Below, piece after piece: positions 46,622 to 59,439 of a stretch of DNA of 64,000 nt (its first letter is position 1; every line of letters starts with the position of its first letter). A program made the translations under genes and the position numbers. The stretch covers positions 27,218,001-27,282,000 of the forward strand of contig OY540810.1 in the NCBI GenBank assembly GCA_961205875.1, read 5' to 3'. Source of the stretch: Sialis fuliginosa. Its lineage: Eukaryota > Arthropoda > Insecta > Megaloptera > Sialidae. Below the pieces are notes generated by a model, which was not told the origin of the DNA, did no database searches, and saw nothing but the letters and a program-made list of their open reading frames with translations.

Positions 46622-47477
46622 TGAAAGTTAGGTTATAATGACATAATAGGAATAGCACCACATAACAAAAAACTTTCATGAACAGAGCTGCGAATCAGTT
46701 TTAAAATCCAATGTTTTGACATCTGAAATGAGCCACAAATGAGCGTGATTTACAACTGACAATAACTGTCACTGTTAGTGGATTTTATTAATTGAAATTT
46801 TTGAAAAACTAAAAAAAATCAGAAATATACGAAAATAATAATTAGGTCAAGACTGTATCAAACAAATTTAGGATTTTTATTTTCTAATTAAATTGTATAA
46901 ATAAAAAATACAAATGTTGGTATTTGATATTACAAAGTAAATCCATACATTTTTATTTGATAAATAGGTCAGGGCACAGAATAATAAAGGTCAAGGACAA
47001 ATTAAAAATATTTAAAATTAATAATTACTAATAAAATTGTATAAAAATATAGAAATTGTTAAAGAATAAAAAATTTCAGAAATATACAAAAATAACTAAT
47101 AGATCAGGTGCATATTAAAAAAATACAATTAACATTTTCTAATAAAATTTTATAAAAATTACCTTTATAACTTATAATAAAGAAAATCATTATAATTTAA
47201 TATAAAAATAATACGTTGAATGCAAGTGTGTAAATGAATTGTTCACAATGATCTTTTGCCCTTTTTGTAAAACATTAAAAATAATGATAGGGGTATAATA
47301 TATACATATAGGGTGACCACTGGTTTTCACCTGGAGTCTTTCTAAATAATGTACATTGACAAATTTAATTGATTATAAATCTCTGTATAATACATCTTTT
47401 AATTTTTACTATACAATAAAATAATATTAACCTCACTGCAAATATAATTATGTTAAAAAAGAAATTATAATTGATTA
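46622..47477. other. Intergenic between UQCC2 and MIS12
   Basis: AT-rich. It must hold the UQCC2 promoter (next to 46622) and the MIS12 3' end. No other feature seen. Confidence 0.4.
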
Positions 47478-49109
47478 TCATATTATATACATTTTGTCAT
47501 CATCATTCATACAATTCTTAAAATATTGTTTTTCTTTATCTTTTATTGACAATGACAGGTCAACAGGAAATATTTTTGGCTCATTTTCATCTAAGGGAAT
47601 ATCAATTAATTGTTCTATAACAGGTATTGTATCTTGGACAGAATCATATAATGATAATTCTTCTTTACATAATTTATTCATTACTTTTGCCTAGAATTAA
47701 TAACAAACAATTAGAATAGAATAAATTAAAATAAGATTATTACTTACTCTCAGTACTCGTTTTTTAAGACTTTCAATTTCTTTTTTAATCTCTATGAGTT
47801 CGTCTTCTGTGTATTGTTTTTCTTGTATTTTATCTTCCGGTAATAAAACATTATCAGGAATTCTTAAAAAATTATTGATTTCTTCCTAAAACATTTATTA
47901 TAATTATAAAAATAAAATAAATAATGATGATATATGGTATCAATATAAATTACAGTATTTATATAGGCTATACTATCGGTATTCATCTTGCATTACTCTC
48001 AATCCAATAAAGGTATAAACATGGTATACCATTCAGACAATACTGGTATAAATTTGGTAGAAACACAGTATATGTTTTGAAGATTATAACAAATTAGGGG
48101 GCATGTTGGCTTTCACCATGCAGTAAATAAATATGTGATATAAAATATTATAAGAAAATAAAAATAAAATGAAGTTGGTAATATATTTATTTATTTAGGC
48201 ATTGTAAAGGCCTCTGTCCACAGATACGAGAACTCGGTCCGAGATCTCGGATAGAGTTTTTGACATTAGATGTTTGTACTCCGATCAACGTAGATGGCGT
48301 TCTAGTCAACTATATGGAGTTGGACTCGTATTTTAGCCAAGTGTCATACGTTTAATATCGTATGTTGAATTATAATCATTTGCTATCATTACACTATTAC
48401 AGTTATATTTATTTTTATGATGGCTTTAAAATAATTACTTTTAAATAATTGGCTGTCATAATTTTACCTAATATGAACTTAGTAACTTATATAAAAAAGT
48501 GGGACCAAGCGCATTTCTTGTCTGAGTATTTTATCTGAGATTTTCACTCTAAATGATCACACTAAGATTTCTAGTAACTTTGACTTGGAACTAGATCTTG
48601 GATCGTGGACACAAGCCTTAAGCACCATATTTGCAGTTTCAGGATAATTATATAAATACTGCATGAATACGGCAATAACAAAGTATAAATACTATGTAAT
48701 TACCGTATTTGTTAAGTATAAATGAATCACTATGAATCCTACTTTGAGAACCGCTGCACTCAGAAATATAAAATAAATAAATTGTTATACTTACAGTAAA
48801 TAGTTTTAAAGGCTCTTTGGAAGCATTTATAGATAAATTTATCAAGTCTTTTATTTGACTTTTAACTTCTTCTTTCTCATTTTCTTCTAAATTAGTGCTT
48901 TTTCTAAGAACAGTTTCTTGTAAATCATTTGCTGCTGATTTTATATTTTCGTGAATAGAATCACGCACTACAATAAATTATAATATGTAAATAAATAATT
49001 TTTAAATTATTTGATATTTCAAGTACTTACTTTGAGACGATATGCATCTTATACATTTTCCATACAATTGTGATTCGTATTCTTCTTTTTGAATATCGTT
49101 TAAATTCAT
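47478..49109 (-). CDS. MIS12: MIS12, kinetochore MIND-complex subunit
   Basis: Four exons: 49109-49031, 48967-48795, 47885-47748, 47690-47478. 603 bases, 200 residues (human 205). The decisive block is L-R-I-P-D-N-V-L-L-P-E-D-K (about 90-102), followed by Y-T-E-D-E-L-I-E-I-K-K-E-I-E-S-L, almost the human LRIPSNILLPEDK..YSEEDFQHLQKEIEQL. The N-terminus E-Y-E-S-Q-L-Y-G-K matches YEAQFFG. The rest is helical, as expected for a coiled-coil heterodimer with Nnf1/PMF1 that links CENP-C to the Ndc80 complex. The large intron 47886-48794 contains a MITE. Confidence 0.88.
48206..48620. mobile_element. TIR element in MIS12 intron
   Basis: aaaggcctctgtccaca at the left and gtggacacaagcctta at the right are imperfect inverse copies, and gagatctcgg is matched by gatcttggatc further in. 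415 bp, non-coding. Superfamily not determined (ends resemble some hAT or Transib MITEs). Confidence 0.45.
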
Positions 49110-49911
49110 TTTTGTGAATTAAAATTAGTTAGTTAAAATAATATAAAAGCGCTTCTGTGTTCTGTAACTAGCTGGCTGTAACCAGGGCCTAGTCATTTGA
49201 ATAGGACGCCATTTGCATTCTTTCTAAAATTAATATGCGTCCAGAGATGGCACCACTGGCGGTTTTAAATTTAAGAATTTTATTTTTGACACGGATAACA
49301 AATTTTGTTTTATAATATTTATATGACATATGTTCTGTGTACGACATTCATATTTTCATGATTATTGCAATGTATTTTGGTGAATTGTTGAAAATTTCAC
49401 AGTTAATTTCCTAATTATTTGAAGTTAATGCAGTGAATCATTACTAAGAAGGTAAGTTTAACTTAAAATATGTTTGTTTAAAAAAAATTGATAAAATCTG
49501 ATATTTCTTGATTCTATTGAAAATTCTATGAATAACATATGAGAAAATATGAAAAAATCTATAATGTATTGAAATATTGCAATTTCAATACAATAAAATT
49601 AAATGATTACAATAATAATTATAGAAGTACCTATTTTAATCATTTTTTTAATAATAATTATATACTTGTAATTAAAATTATACGATTTATAAATATGCCG
49701 TTTTTATGAAAAATACTTATGTATTCGTGTTTTTTTTTCAGAATTCAGATGTCCAGGAAATACATATTTCAACTATATATCTACAAGAAATGAGTTGTTA
49801 CAATTATGCCCATGCATAGTATGATTGGACATTTCACATTAAAAATACACCATTTAAGTCCTAGTCAAAGTGATACTTTAGTTCCACTTAACCTTAAAAC
49901 TCTACACAAAA

Positions 49912-50107
49912 ATGAATATTGTGAACATTTTTGATAAAATTATTGATGGCAATGATGCAGATATCATAAGTATAATAGTTTATGGCATTTCAAGCCAAGT
50001 TTATTATAGATATAACTAACCATTTTCATAATATGTCAAAATTAAACTTTTTAAAACTGTTTCGTTTAACAAAGCCTCCAGTGTTAGATTTGATAGCTCG
50101 TTTGTAA
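49912..50107 (+). pseudogene. Possible HARBI1-type transposase N-terminal relic
   Basis: ATG at 49912 opens M-N-I-V-N-I-F-D-K-I-I-D-G-N-D-A-D. After a one-base frame change near 49999 the text continues I-T-N-H-F-H-N-M-S-K, then L-N-F-L-K-L-F-R-L-T-K-P-P-V-L-D-L-I-A-R-L and a stop. The 'F-x-x-x-F-R-L-T-K-x-x-V-x-x-L-I' pattern is typical of the helical N-terminus of PIF/Harbinger transposases. No nuclease domain follows. Recognition rests on about 20 residues. Confidence 0.3.
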
Positions 50108-52005
50108 AATAGACTCGAATATTTATATGACGTGTTAGTAGTATTTCTTAAAACTAATATAAAAAATAATAAAAATTAGAATACTTTGAAATTTCATATA
50201 TTTAATATATTTTAAATACAAAAAAGGCAATATTTTATCTTCCTGCGTGAAATTCACTCCACTCTTTTATTGCTTTTGATATATTCGTGTATTACTGAAT
50301 ATTTTTTGGATAACAATTACAGTACAAATCAAATCCACAATTCATTATTCAAAATTATATTGACATAAACCAAGGTGTAACTACCTTGGATACAAACAAA
50401 TTATAAACTTGCATCATAGCAACGTACATCAAAAATCAAAATTCCCCAGAATTTTGTTCTTTAAGTGACACTTGGTTAACTATATGATAAGATAGACCTG
50501 TGAGATCGAAGTAAAATTTAGGTTCAACTTAAGACTAAGGAACAGAAATAAGTTTGAGCGGTGAGACCGGGCATTACTTAATCAAAAAATGGATCTACAA
50601 AAATTATTGCTAATAATCAAATTTATACTATACGAATTAAAGTTGTAAAATCACGATATATAAATATTCAGTCGTAATACCAGACAGCAGTGAGAATCAA
50701 ACTGAATTTTAATTATTGTGATTTAATTATGTTATAGATATTGTTTTCTTTTACTTTATTTCATTTACCTTACGAATAAACTAACAATAATTTCTCTGCT
50801 AATATGTAGATTTATATCACTACATATTATAACGGTTCATAACTTTTTTTTCAAATTTTATTATTGTTGTAATTATATTATAGTAATGTATTTACATTAT
50901 CAATATTTTAGACTTTAAAAATCATTATTGGCAAAGAAATATATTAAATATTGTTTCAATTAAATATTAAATAACGCGTGTCATCAATATAGATATATAT
51001 GTAACATCAAAATAAAAAGTCTAACAGGCAACAGCTACCAAAATCATGTTATTGTTATACAAATTATTGATAAAATCATATATTAATAATAAGATAAATT
51101 GTTTTTATTCTGTGCTATATTTCAAAATAAAATAATTGATATTTTAATAATTTATGTTATAATTAAGATTTTTTTTCAGGAAATTTTAATATTTGCTATT
51201 AATATCATTGTTTTCATGTATTTATAACTAATTATGATTTTATGTTCAAGATACCAAGTATTTATACTTAAAAAATACATGAGAACAATTTTATTACTTA
51301 AAATGAAAAATTCTGTAAATAAATAAATAGATTTGTATTTCCCGCCGCCAATTTTAGTTGTCATAAAAAACACTAGATGGACAACATTACAGTTATTAAA
51401 ATTAGATGGCCCTTCTTTGTTTTTATGTTCCGAGATATTAATATGCGTCACGAGAGGCGCTGTGTGACCACATTTTTTAACATTATATGTCCCTTCTACT
51501 TGTATAATGTTCTGTGGCTGTAACTACATACATTTGACAGTTATTAAGTTGTCATGTTTATGTATTTGAATTTAGTTGTATGTATTACCACAAGAGACGC
51601 TGTGCCAATACACCATTGATATTATATGTATGTTGTGAAAAGATAAATACATATTGAATATCTTATTTGTATCATTATTTTGTATTCAATTGTTGCATTA
51701 TTACATTAACAAAATTATTGAAGTCAGGAGTACAAAAATGTACTACAATTATTGTAGTACATTTTTGTACTACTAAAAAATATAAAATAAACGATTTTAA
51801 AGTATATTATGTTAAATTAATAAAAAAAAATTATCTGATAAAAATATACATATGTATTATAATTACTATTACAAAAAATAATTCTAATGCATTTCATTAA
51901 TTGCAATTAATAATAATATCTAAATACGTATCATATACATATATTTATTTCTTACGAGAAATATACAAACGAAAAAATTAAGTAATTATTAAATATGTTA
52001 TACCG

Positions 52006-52006
<1 letters not shown>

Positions 52007-52090
<84 letters not shown>
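52007..52090. repeat. (TA)n microsatellite
   Basis: About 42 uninterrupted TA repeats. The length is likely to be polymorphic and is the least reliable part of the assembly here. Confidence 0.95.
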
Positions 52091-52097
<7 letters not shown>

Positions 52098-53416
52098 TTC
52101 TAGCATTTATTAAAAAAAAATAAAAATCCACATAACTATTATACCAGTTGCAAATATAATTAATGTGCATACAGTTCATTAAGAATAAATAACTAAAAAA
52201 AGGCCATAATCAAATGTTGCTGTTCTGTTTCTGTTCTGTATTATACAAATGTTCCGAGAAGATTTTATTAAAGACTGTATTTTACATTAAGTGATCTTTA
52301 ACTCACCACTTCATTTAATTGCTATTTCAATTAAGCAGTAGAAATATATTATAAAGAATGATGTTAAATTAATCTCAGAAATGAGTTTTTGAAAGTAGCT
52401 ACGACGTTAATTAAACCTCTATATTTATGATACAATAGATTTAATTAAAAATATTTATATAGGTAGGTACCTATATATTTATTTATTTTTATTTTATTAA
52501 ATATAAAAAATTATTCGCTATTAAAAATATTTTAACTTTATTATTGTACTACTTTAATAACGATAAATTGTAAAATCGAATGAATTAAATTTAAAAGATC
52601 ATACATATAAATTAGTATATTATTATATTGTAATGTAAATGCTTAATTACTTTTTATCAGTGACGGGTTATGGAAGTCAGGGGCTTTAGGCAGAATAAAT
52701 GTTTAGGGTCCCCCAATTAATTTTTTTTTCGGAAAATAAGAAAATTAAAAAATGTGTCATCACTATACCTGAACCAGTGGCGTCGTTAGGGGTGACACCC
52801 GGAGCGGAAACTAAATTTGTTTAAAAAAATAAAATTCCAGTAGTTCACCAGTAGTTATCACTTTCATAAACGTTTTGGAATTAAAGAAAAAAAGAGTGCA
52901 TTATTATTTAAAATATCAAAGTAAAATATAAAAATACGTAATTTGTAGGTAATATACAATACAGACATTTATTGCTCAGTATTATTTTGACGTAGTATTG
53001 AAATATAAATTAAAACTATCAGTATTTTCAACACATTTTGTATGATAAAAATAACAAAAATGGTAATAAATCACTTGACGTATGAAAGACACATGTGTAA
53101 CTTTTTGTACAGATGACGGGGAGTGGCAAAGTTTTTCACAGGACGTTCTTTTCAAATTCAACTTACACACATGCTGTTGTCATTATAACATTTGTCAGTA
53201 AAGTTTATTCAAGTAAACATTGTGTGAATATTTAATGTCTTTTTGTTTTATAATCTTTATTTTGAAGTTTTGTGAATATTTGATTTTTTGTTCTATTGTT
53301 GCATTTTGTGACAAAATTTTTTTTGTAAATGAAAAAATTAAAATGATTATTAAAAGTACATTTAAATAGTATTATTCTGTATTATTGTGTATATAAGTAA
53401 TGACTTATAAATAAAA

Positions 53417-54329
53417 ATGGAGTTTGAAGTAAATACAAATGAACACACTTCTTTAAGTGTGTTAAAAAAACGAAGAAACTCTAAAAATAAGATATATAAT
53501 GAAATAAATGAAAATGTAGTTGATAATGTTCAACAATTGTCTATGAATCAATACTCTTCAATGATTAAACCTCAACGTAACCAAGCTAACGCCAGAGAAA
53601 GGGATCGTACTCATAGGTGAATATTTAAATCAATATCATTATTCTTAAAATTTAACTTGTTTGAACTGTTTATTATAAATCGTAAGTGTTATTTACAATA
53701 TTGGCGTATGCGACTTTGCATGCGCCTGCCTTTATTGTTGTTGCAGTGTAAATACCGCATTTTCTGCTCTTAGAACATTAATACCCACCGAACCTAAGGA
53801 TAGAAAATTATCAAAAATAGAAACTCTTAGATTGGCCTGCAGCTATATAGCACATTTGGGGACACAACTATCAGCCGGTAAGTGATATTTCATAATTCTT
53901 TTTTTGAACAACAGGAAGATTAATTAAAGTAAAAATTACATGTTATTTTTAGGCCCTATTGATCAGCCTTGTTTAAAAAACGTTCAGTGGAATTCACATT
54001 CTTCAGAGTCTGCTAATTTTACCACAATTCACCGATCTCAGTTATGTACTTTTTGTTTACAGTCACATAAAAAAATTGTAAGTTAAATATTTTATTACAG
54101 AATAATGTTGGAGATATTTATATGCATGTAATATGTAATATATACCTGATATTTTTTTTAGAAATTAACAAGTGATGATTTTAAACTTAAGTTACATTAC
54201 CACACCGATAATCTTGAATCACAACAAAGTTTCTATCAATCTCAATTATATCAAGACGTATTAATGGATCCGAGAAATAACCATGATGTAGAATATAGTC
54301 AGAATATAATAGATCCCTCATATTATTAG
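53417..54329 (+). CDS. bHLH transcription factor of the TCF15/scleraxis (paraxis) group
   Basis: Four exons: 53417-53616, 53747-53877, 53953-54077, 54162-54329; 624 bases, 207 residues. Basic region [14 protein letters not shown] (54-67), split by the first intron within the Ser codon. The HLH then reads [35 protein letters not shown]. The V-N-T-A-F[11 protein letters not shown] and [11 protein letters not shown] strings are specific to the TCF15/scleraxis family, orthologous to Drosophila CG33557. It binds E-boxes as a heterodimer with Daughterless/E-proteins; vertebrate members act in mesoderm and tendon. The C-terminal half has no known motif. Confidence 0.88.
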
Positions 54330-57154
54330 TGTAGTTTATATTTTCTTTATAAATTCATTTAACATATTTCTTATAGTTACTATCAAAAGTCATGTGAATA
54401 TTACAGAACTTTTATTTACCTACATTTAAATTTATAATAATAATCGAGTGAATGAAGGTTTTTACTTCGGAACCCACAGAAACAGCACCGATTTTGATGA
54501 AATTAAAAAAAAATGTTAGTTATACCATATTATTTGAAATCAGAAACATTCCAGCCGTCGGATTTAAAAAGTATTTTTTTTGTTTTAAATATCAAAAAAA
54601 TGTACCTATATAAACAATTTTTTTTTCGATGATATTTAATCAAAAGTGATTTTTTTTCCATTAATATTTGAGAAATTAAATAATTTGTCTCAACAAACAA
54701 TATAAACATTTATAAATTTATATACATATTTAGAATTTATTGGATATTGCATGCCACGTATAAAATAATAAACGTTTGTTGTTTTGCAAATAATCATTCA
54801 ATCATGATAAAAAAAATTTCAATAAATTTACAAAAAAATGTAAAAAAGACTTGGAAAATTTCAGGAAAATTCCTGGAAAATCTTTATTTCAACAACATAT
54901 TCTTAATGACCCCCAAAAACCACCTCAGGTAAAATTTTCTCGTCGAAAATCAAACTTTCTCTGTGTTCCGAAGTTTTAACGATTTTATAACCGAATATTA
55001 TATATATTTTATCATATATTAAATTTTATCTATAATATAAAATAAAAACAAATTAATTGTTTTTTATTTTATCTAAATATATTTTTTATATGCGTAACTT
55101 TTGTATGTTTGTATATAAAACATGTATGCAGTATAAAGTTTAAGTTATTATTACTATAATTTGTTTTCTTCATAATGTGAATATACCAAGTGGTTAAAAA
55201 AACATTTCCTGTTTGGCGATATATTATTCTGTTGGAACTATAAATCACAACTTAGAAATTATCTTAAGATTTATTATATTTTATAGTTTTTAACCGTGTT
55301 TACCAAAGTTAGAATTACTTTATATCCTTTTTGAGAGTTAATTAAGTGTTAGCGGTGTCCCTTAGGGGTGCTGGACTTAATTTTAGAAAAAATGCATTGC
55401 ATATTGCAATAAACAGGTGTTTTAAAAGGCTGTAACTACTAAACTATATATTCACCAAAATAATTTGAAATTTTAAAAAATACTGGACGTTGTCAAACAT
55501 GAGACTGGTATATTTTGAACATGAAATAAAAAATTTAGATTCTAAATAAAAACACTCGGGTGATATTGGACAGTTTATTTAATTTTTAATTTACGTAACA
55601 ATAGTATTTATTTATAATAAACACTAATGTAATATTACATATTGAGCTATAATTATGTATTATTTACATTTCACGTGTAATACAGATATTGTAACATGCG
55701 TCACATTTAATTGTAACAATTTTTAATTTCGTTATACAATAATAGAGATTTTTTGCAATTATTCATATTTACAATATTTTAACTTTGCCAGGAATGGCTA
55801 AAAGTTTTAAAATACAAGTCAGTACTTCTTGTATCTTATATTTTATTTACAAGCGTAGTAGAAGTCCCATTTTAACATTAAAGTCAGTATTTATAGTTTT
55901 ATCCGCAAAACATAAAACTTCACTTCTTTATAACATTGCTTGGTATTTGAATCATTAAGTATATTAACTAAATTTTTTTACAATAATCATACAGAGACAT
56001 GAATAAACTGGAAGATTTAAATACATTTCATAAGCCATTCATTATATGATTATTTAATAATGTTCTAGAAAGGCACATCTTTTATATTACATGGTACTTT
56101 GCAAAACAGCAATTGATTTGTTGAAATAAGTAAGATTCTAGTTATTATTAATAACCATATTGTATTATTTTCGTTTTTCTCAACATATGTTGTTTACAAA
56201 AAATTATAAATAAATTAAATAGGGTTAAAATGAATGTTTTAATAATATATACATCGTATTTAAGAAATAATAATTGGGAAAATGAATGACCTAATCTACG
56301 GAAACTTCTATAATATTTTTAAAATGTATCATTCACTAATTGTATATTGTATTTGACACAAGACAATGTACATTATTCTGAGGTGATTTACAAAATACGG
56401 AAGAACATGATTTGCAAATACATTTTAGGATAATCGTGAAACAATAAAAAACACACATTGAGCAAATGTTTAGCAGTAATCAAGTTGAGCTTAGAGTGAG
56501 CGATAGGGATCATATAAATTATTTTATACCAAAAATAATTTACTTTGTAGAATTACTAATTTTTTACCTTTATGCAAAAATTTTACTTGAATTAACAAAA
56601 TTAAATTTAAATGTTAATATTTAGTTTCACAGATAAAATAAAGGAAGTTTTATCTTATCTGGTATAATTAAAAAATAATAAATGAAAATAAAATAAAAAT
56701 AGTAAAAATTATTTATTGAAATTATAAAATAAAAATATATTACAAAGTATTTACAAAAAAATATGACATAAAAATTTTTTTCACTAATGTCTTTGAGACC
56801 ATCAGAAAATTTTTCAAGTATAAATAAAATAGATGGGATGATAAGTAGAGAACATGCCGAATATGAAATAAAAATAAAATATAAATTAGTAATATACAAA
56901 AGAGAAATAAACGAATATTTCAGATACAAATAATGTATCTTTTTCCTTAATTATAGTTAAAATGGCTAGTTTAAATTTATGTTTAACTGTCAACAAATTA
57001 TATTCCATTTGTAATTTTACAAATAATTGAAATAATAATAAGAAAACTAAAGTTTCCTTGTAAAATAGGGTGACTATACTTTTTTTAAGCTTTCTGTTTT
57101 TCTACTTTTATTTAATATAATTGTCTCTTTTGCATAAATTATATAATTCTATAA
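54330..57154. other. Intergenic, no gene seen
   Basis: Highly AT-rich. Low-complexity frames only. No inverted repeats or RNA genes recognised. Confidence 0.45.
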
Positions 57155-57486
57155 TGCCCGGTATTATAAAGGACCTAACAAAATTTGTTAGCTAGCAATT
57201 ACATTCATATGGGGTATTAATACTGTACTAGTATCTATGGATTAGTTATGGAATTTAGAGCAGTGACACTTCAATTAATTGTAACACAGTTGGCATCTTT
57301 GACCGTACAAAATAATTTTCATAACATCACCACTGTTTTAATACCGTTTGTATTTACCTTCAACGCGTGCGCGAAACTTGTCAAAGTCATCAACAAACTC
57401 CAAAAGAACTGTCATATATGTTTGATACCTCAGTTGAAAGTGTTTGTTAGCTAACAAATTTGTTAGGTCCTTTATGATACCGGACA
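57155..57486 (+). mobile_element. 332-bp Harbinger-type MITE, copy B
   Basis: Identical to 37555-37886 over its full length, with TAA on both sides (57152-57154 and 57487-57489). The flanks beyond the TAA differ, so this is a separate insertion and not duplicated sequence. Confidence 0.8.
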
Positions 57487-57585
57487 TAAATCTAATTTTC
57501 AATTCAGGTATACAATAAAAATGACTTGTGTAGAAAAATATCAGAGAATCAGATAAATTAATAAAAAGCAATCAATTTAATCTTA

Positions 57586-57916
57586 TGCCCGGTATCATAA
57601 AGGACCTAACAAATTTGTTAGCTAACAAACGCTTTCAACTGAGATATCAAACTTATATGACAGTTCTTTTGGAGTTTGTTGATGACTTGACAAGTTTCGC
57701 GCACGCGTTGTAGGTAAATACAAACGGTATTAAAACAGTGATGATGTTATGAAAATTATTTTGTACGGTCAAAGATGCCAACTGTGTTACAATTAGTTGA
57801 AGTGTCACTGCTCTAAATTTCATAACTAATCCATAGATACTAGTACAGAATTAATACCCCATTTGAATGTAATTGCTAGCTAACAAATTTTGTTAGGTCT
57901 TTTATAATACCGGGCA
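57586..57916 (-). mobile_element. Harbinger-type MITE, copy C, inverted
   Basis: Same family in the opposite orientation, with a few substitutions relative to copies A and B. Flanked by TTA (57583-57585 and 57917-57919). It lies 99 bases from copy B, so the pair can fold into a long hairpin. Confidence 0.8.
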
Positions 57917-57919
57917 TTA

Positions 57920-59439
57920 TACTAGCTATTCCTAGCTATATTTTATGTAAAGCGTTAATATGGTCACCCTAATGTAAAATACTAATTTTTCAGATATTCC
58001 CATCTAAAAAACAACAAAAGTATATTAAAAATATACCTAAACTTTGGTATACAAAGGAAATCGACTAGTTCTTAAATAATTTTCTCTGAAGAATGATATA
58101 TTTAATTATATTTCATTATCAATAAGAGAAATGATTGTTTTTAACATTATTTTTTCAATAAAATATATGTATTAAAAAATGAATAATAAATTAATACATA
58201 TTTCTCATAAATTATATTATTATATTTATATGCGTAACACATTTTCCAAAAAAGCCAAATTAGTTAGCTTTAGTAATGGTATATACATATGAGATTTGAA
58301 AATAGTTTCTACACATCAATAGTTTCATATTGCAATTTTATTTAGAAAATAAAATCTTTAATTTTTTGCTGTTGATCAAATAATTCAATGGAATTAAATA
58401 ATGTTAAAATACTTCTATTTGCATAGTTGCATATCGGCTTACATAATTAAGAAATAAAATAATGGAACTAACTCTCTTTTATAGTTTTTTGTTTTATATC
58501 TTCAATTTGTAAAATAAAAAAGAAATGGGTCATTTTTTTGTTAACAGTAAATAAATAGTTCATTGATATTATTGTCATATTTATTATAAATATGAATATT
58601 TTATCTTTTAAATTTGTATAAAAAACTATAAAAGAGTGTAATTCATTCAATATAAAATAATATGAAATTCGTAAAAATCTTTTTATAATATTAACAATTA
58701 TTCGATTGTATTTACATATTTTATTACGTATATATGTATGTACATGCTTAAAATTGCTTAAATTATTTTTTCAAATCATTCAAATAACCCAACATTGTAT
58801 ATACAAGCAGCATTTTATAATTTAAAGTTTCATTTTGATAAAAAAAAACATTAATATAATTTCAGATCGAAAATTTTCCAAGTAATAATATATTATGAAA
58901 TTGTATATTTTTGACATATTTTTTATGAGAAACAAAAATAATTAAAATTACAAAATATAGAAAAATTTTCATAAAAAACTATATCCATTAGTTCATTAAC
59001 ACTGAAACTTATTAAAAAAAATAATAAGAAAAATCGTTGTTTGTTACTAATTAATTAAATCACATGTTTTAGAGGACAGCCATCTTGGAATTATAAATTT
59101 GATTAATTACAACAGTATCTTATTTGCTTAATGTCCCACGCCTAATTAATTAATTTCAATTAACAATAAATATCTTTAAATATCGCTTTAATGTCACATA
59201 AAGTTACGTTGAAAAAACAGTTTCTGTGATTCACTTATATTGACTCGTTGATCAATTTTGAGTCAAAATTATCAACAATGTGTATTGTATATACAAACAA
59301 GTTCACTCACAAATGAAATTATCACATTCATTTTGAATAATGGTGGAACCATGTCGATTTGATGCGTTTGAGTTATAATTTTGAAGATTATTGCCGACTA
59401 AACAAAATCTTCCAAATTGAAACTCAATTTTCTTTCTTC
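57920..59439. other. Probable 3' UTR of the nephrin-like gene
   Basis: AT-rich, with no coding frames. The part adjoining 59440 is expected to be the 3' UTR of the minus-strand receptor gene. Its end cannot be placed: several minus-strand AATAAA-like signals occur. Confidence 0.35.

Larger units (their letters stand above)
49110..53416. other. 4.3-kb intergenic region, mostly without recognisable content
   Basis: Contains a possible Harbinger transposase relic (49912-50107) and a (TA)n tract, both listed. An exon-like pair is visible: ..aag/GTAAGT at 49451 and TTTTTTTCAG at 49741. No other gene supported. Confidence 0.4.

Noticed and set aside
56627-56929. 100-codon minus-strand frame with many Phe/Tyr/Ile
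   Set aside because: Composition follows from AT-rich DNA; no plausible start context or membrane-protein pattern beyond low complexity.
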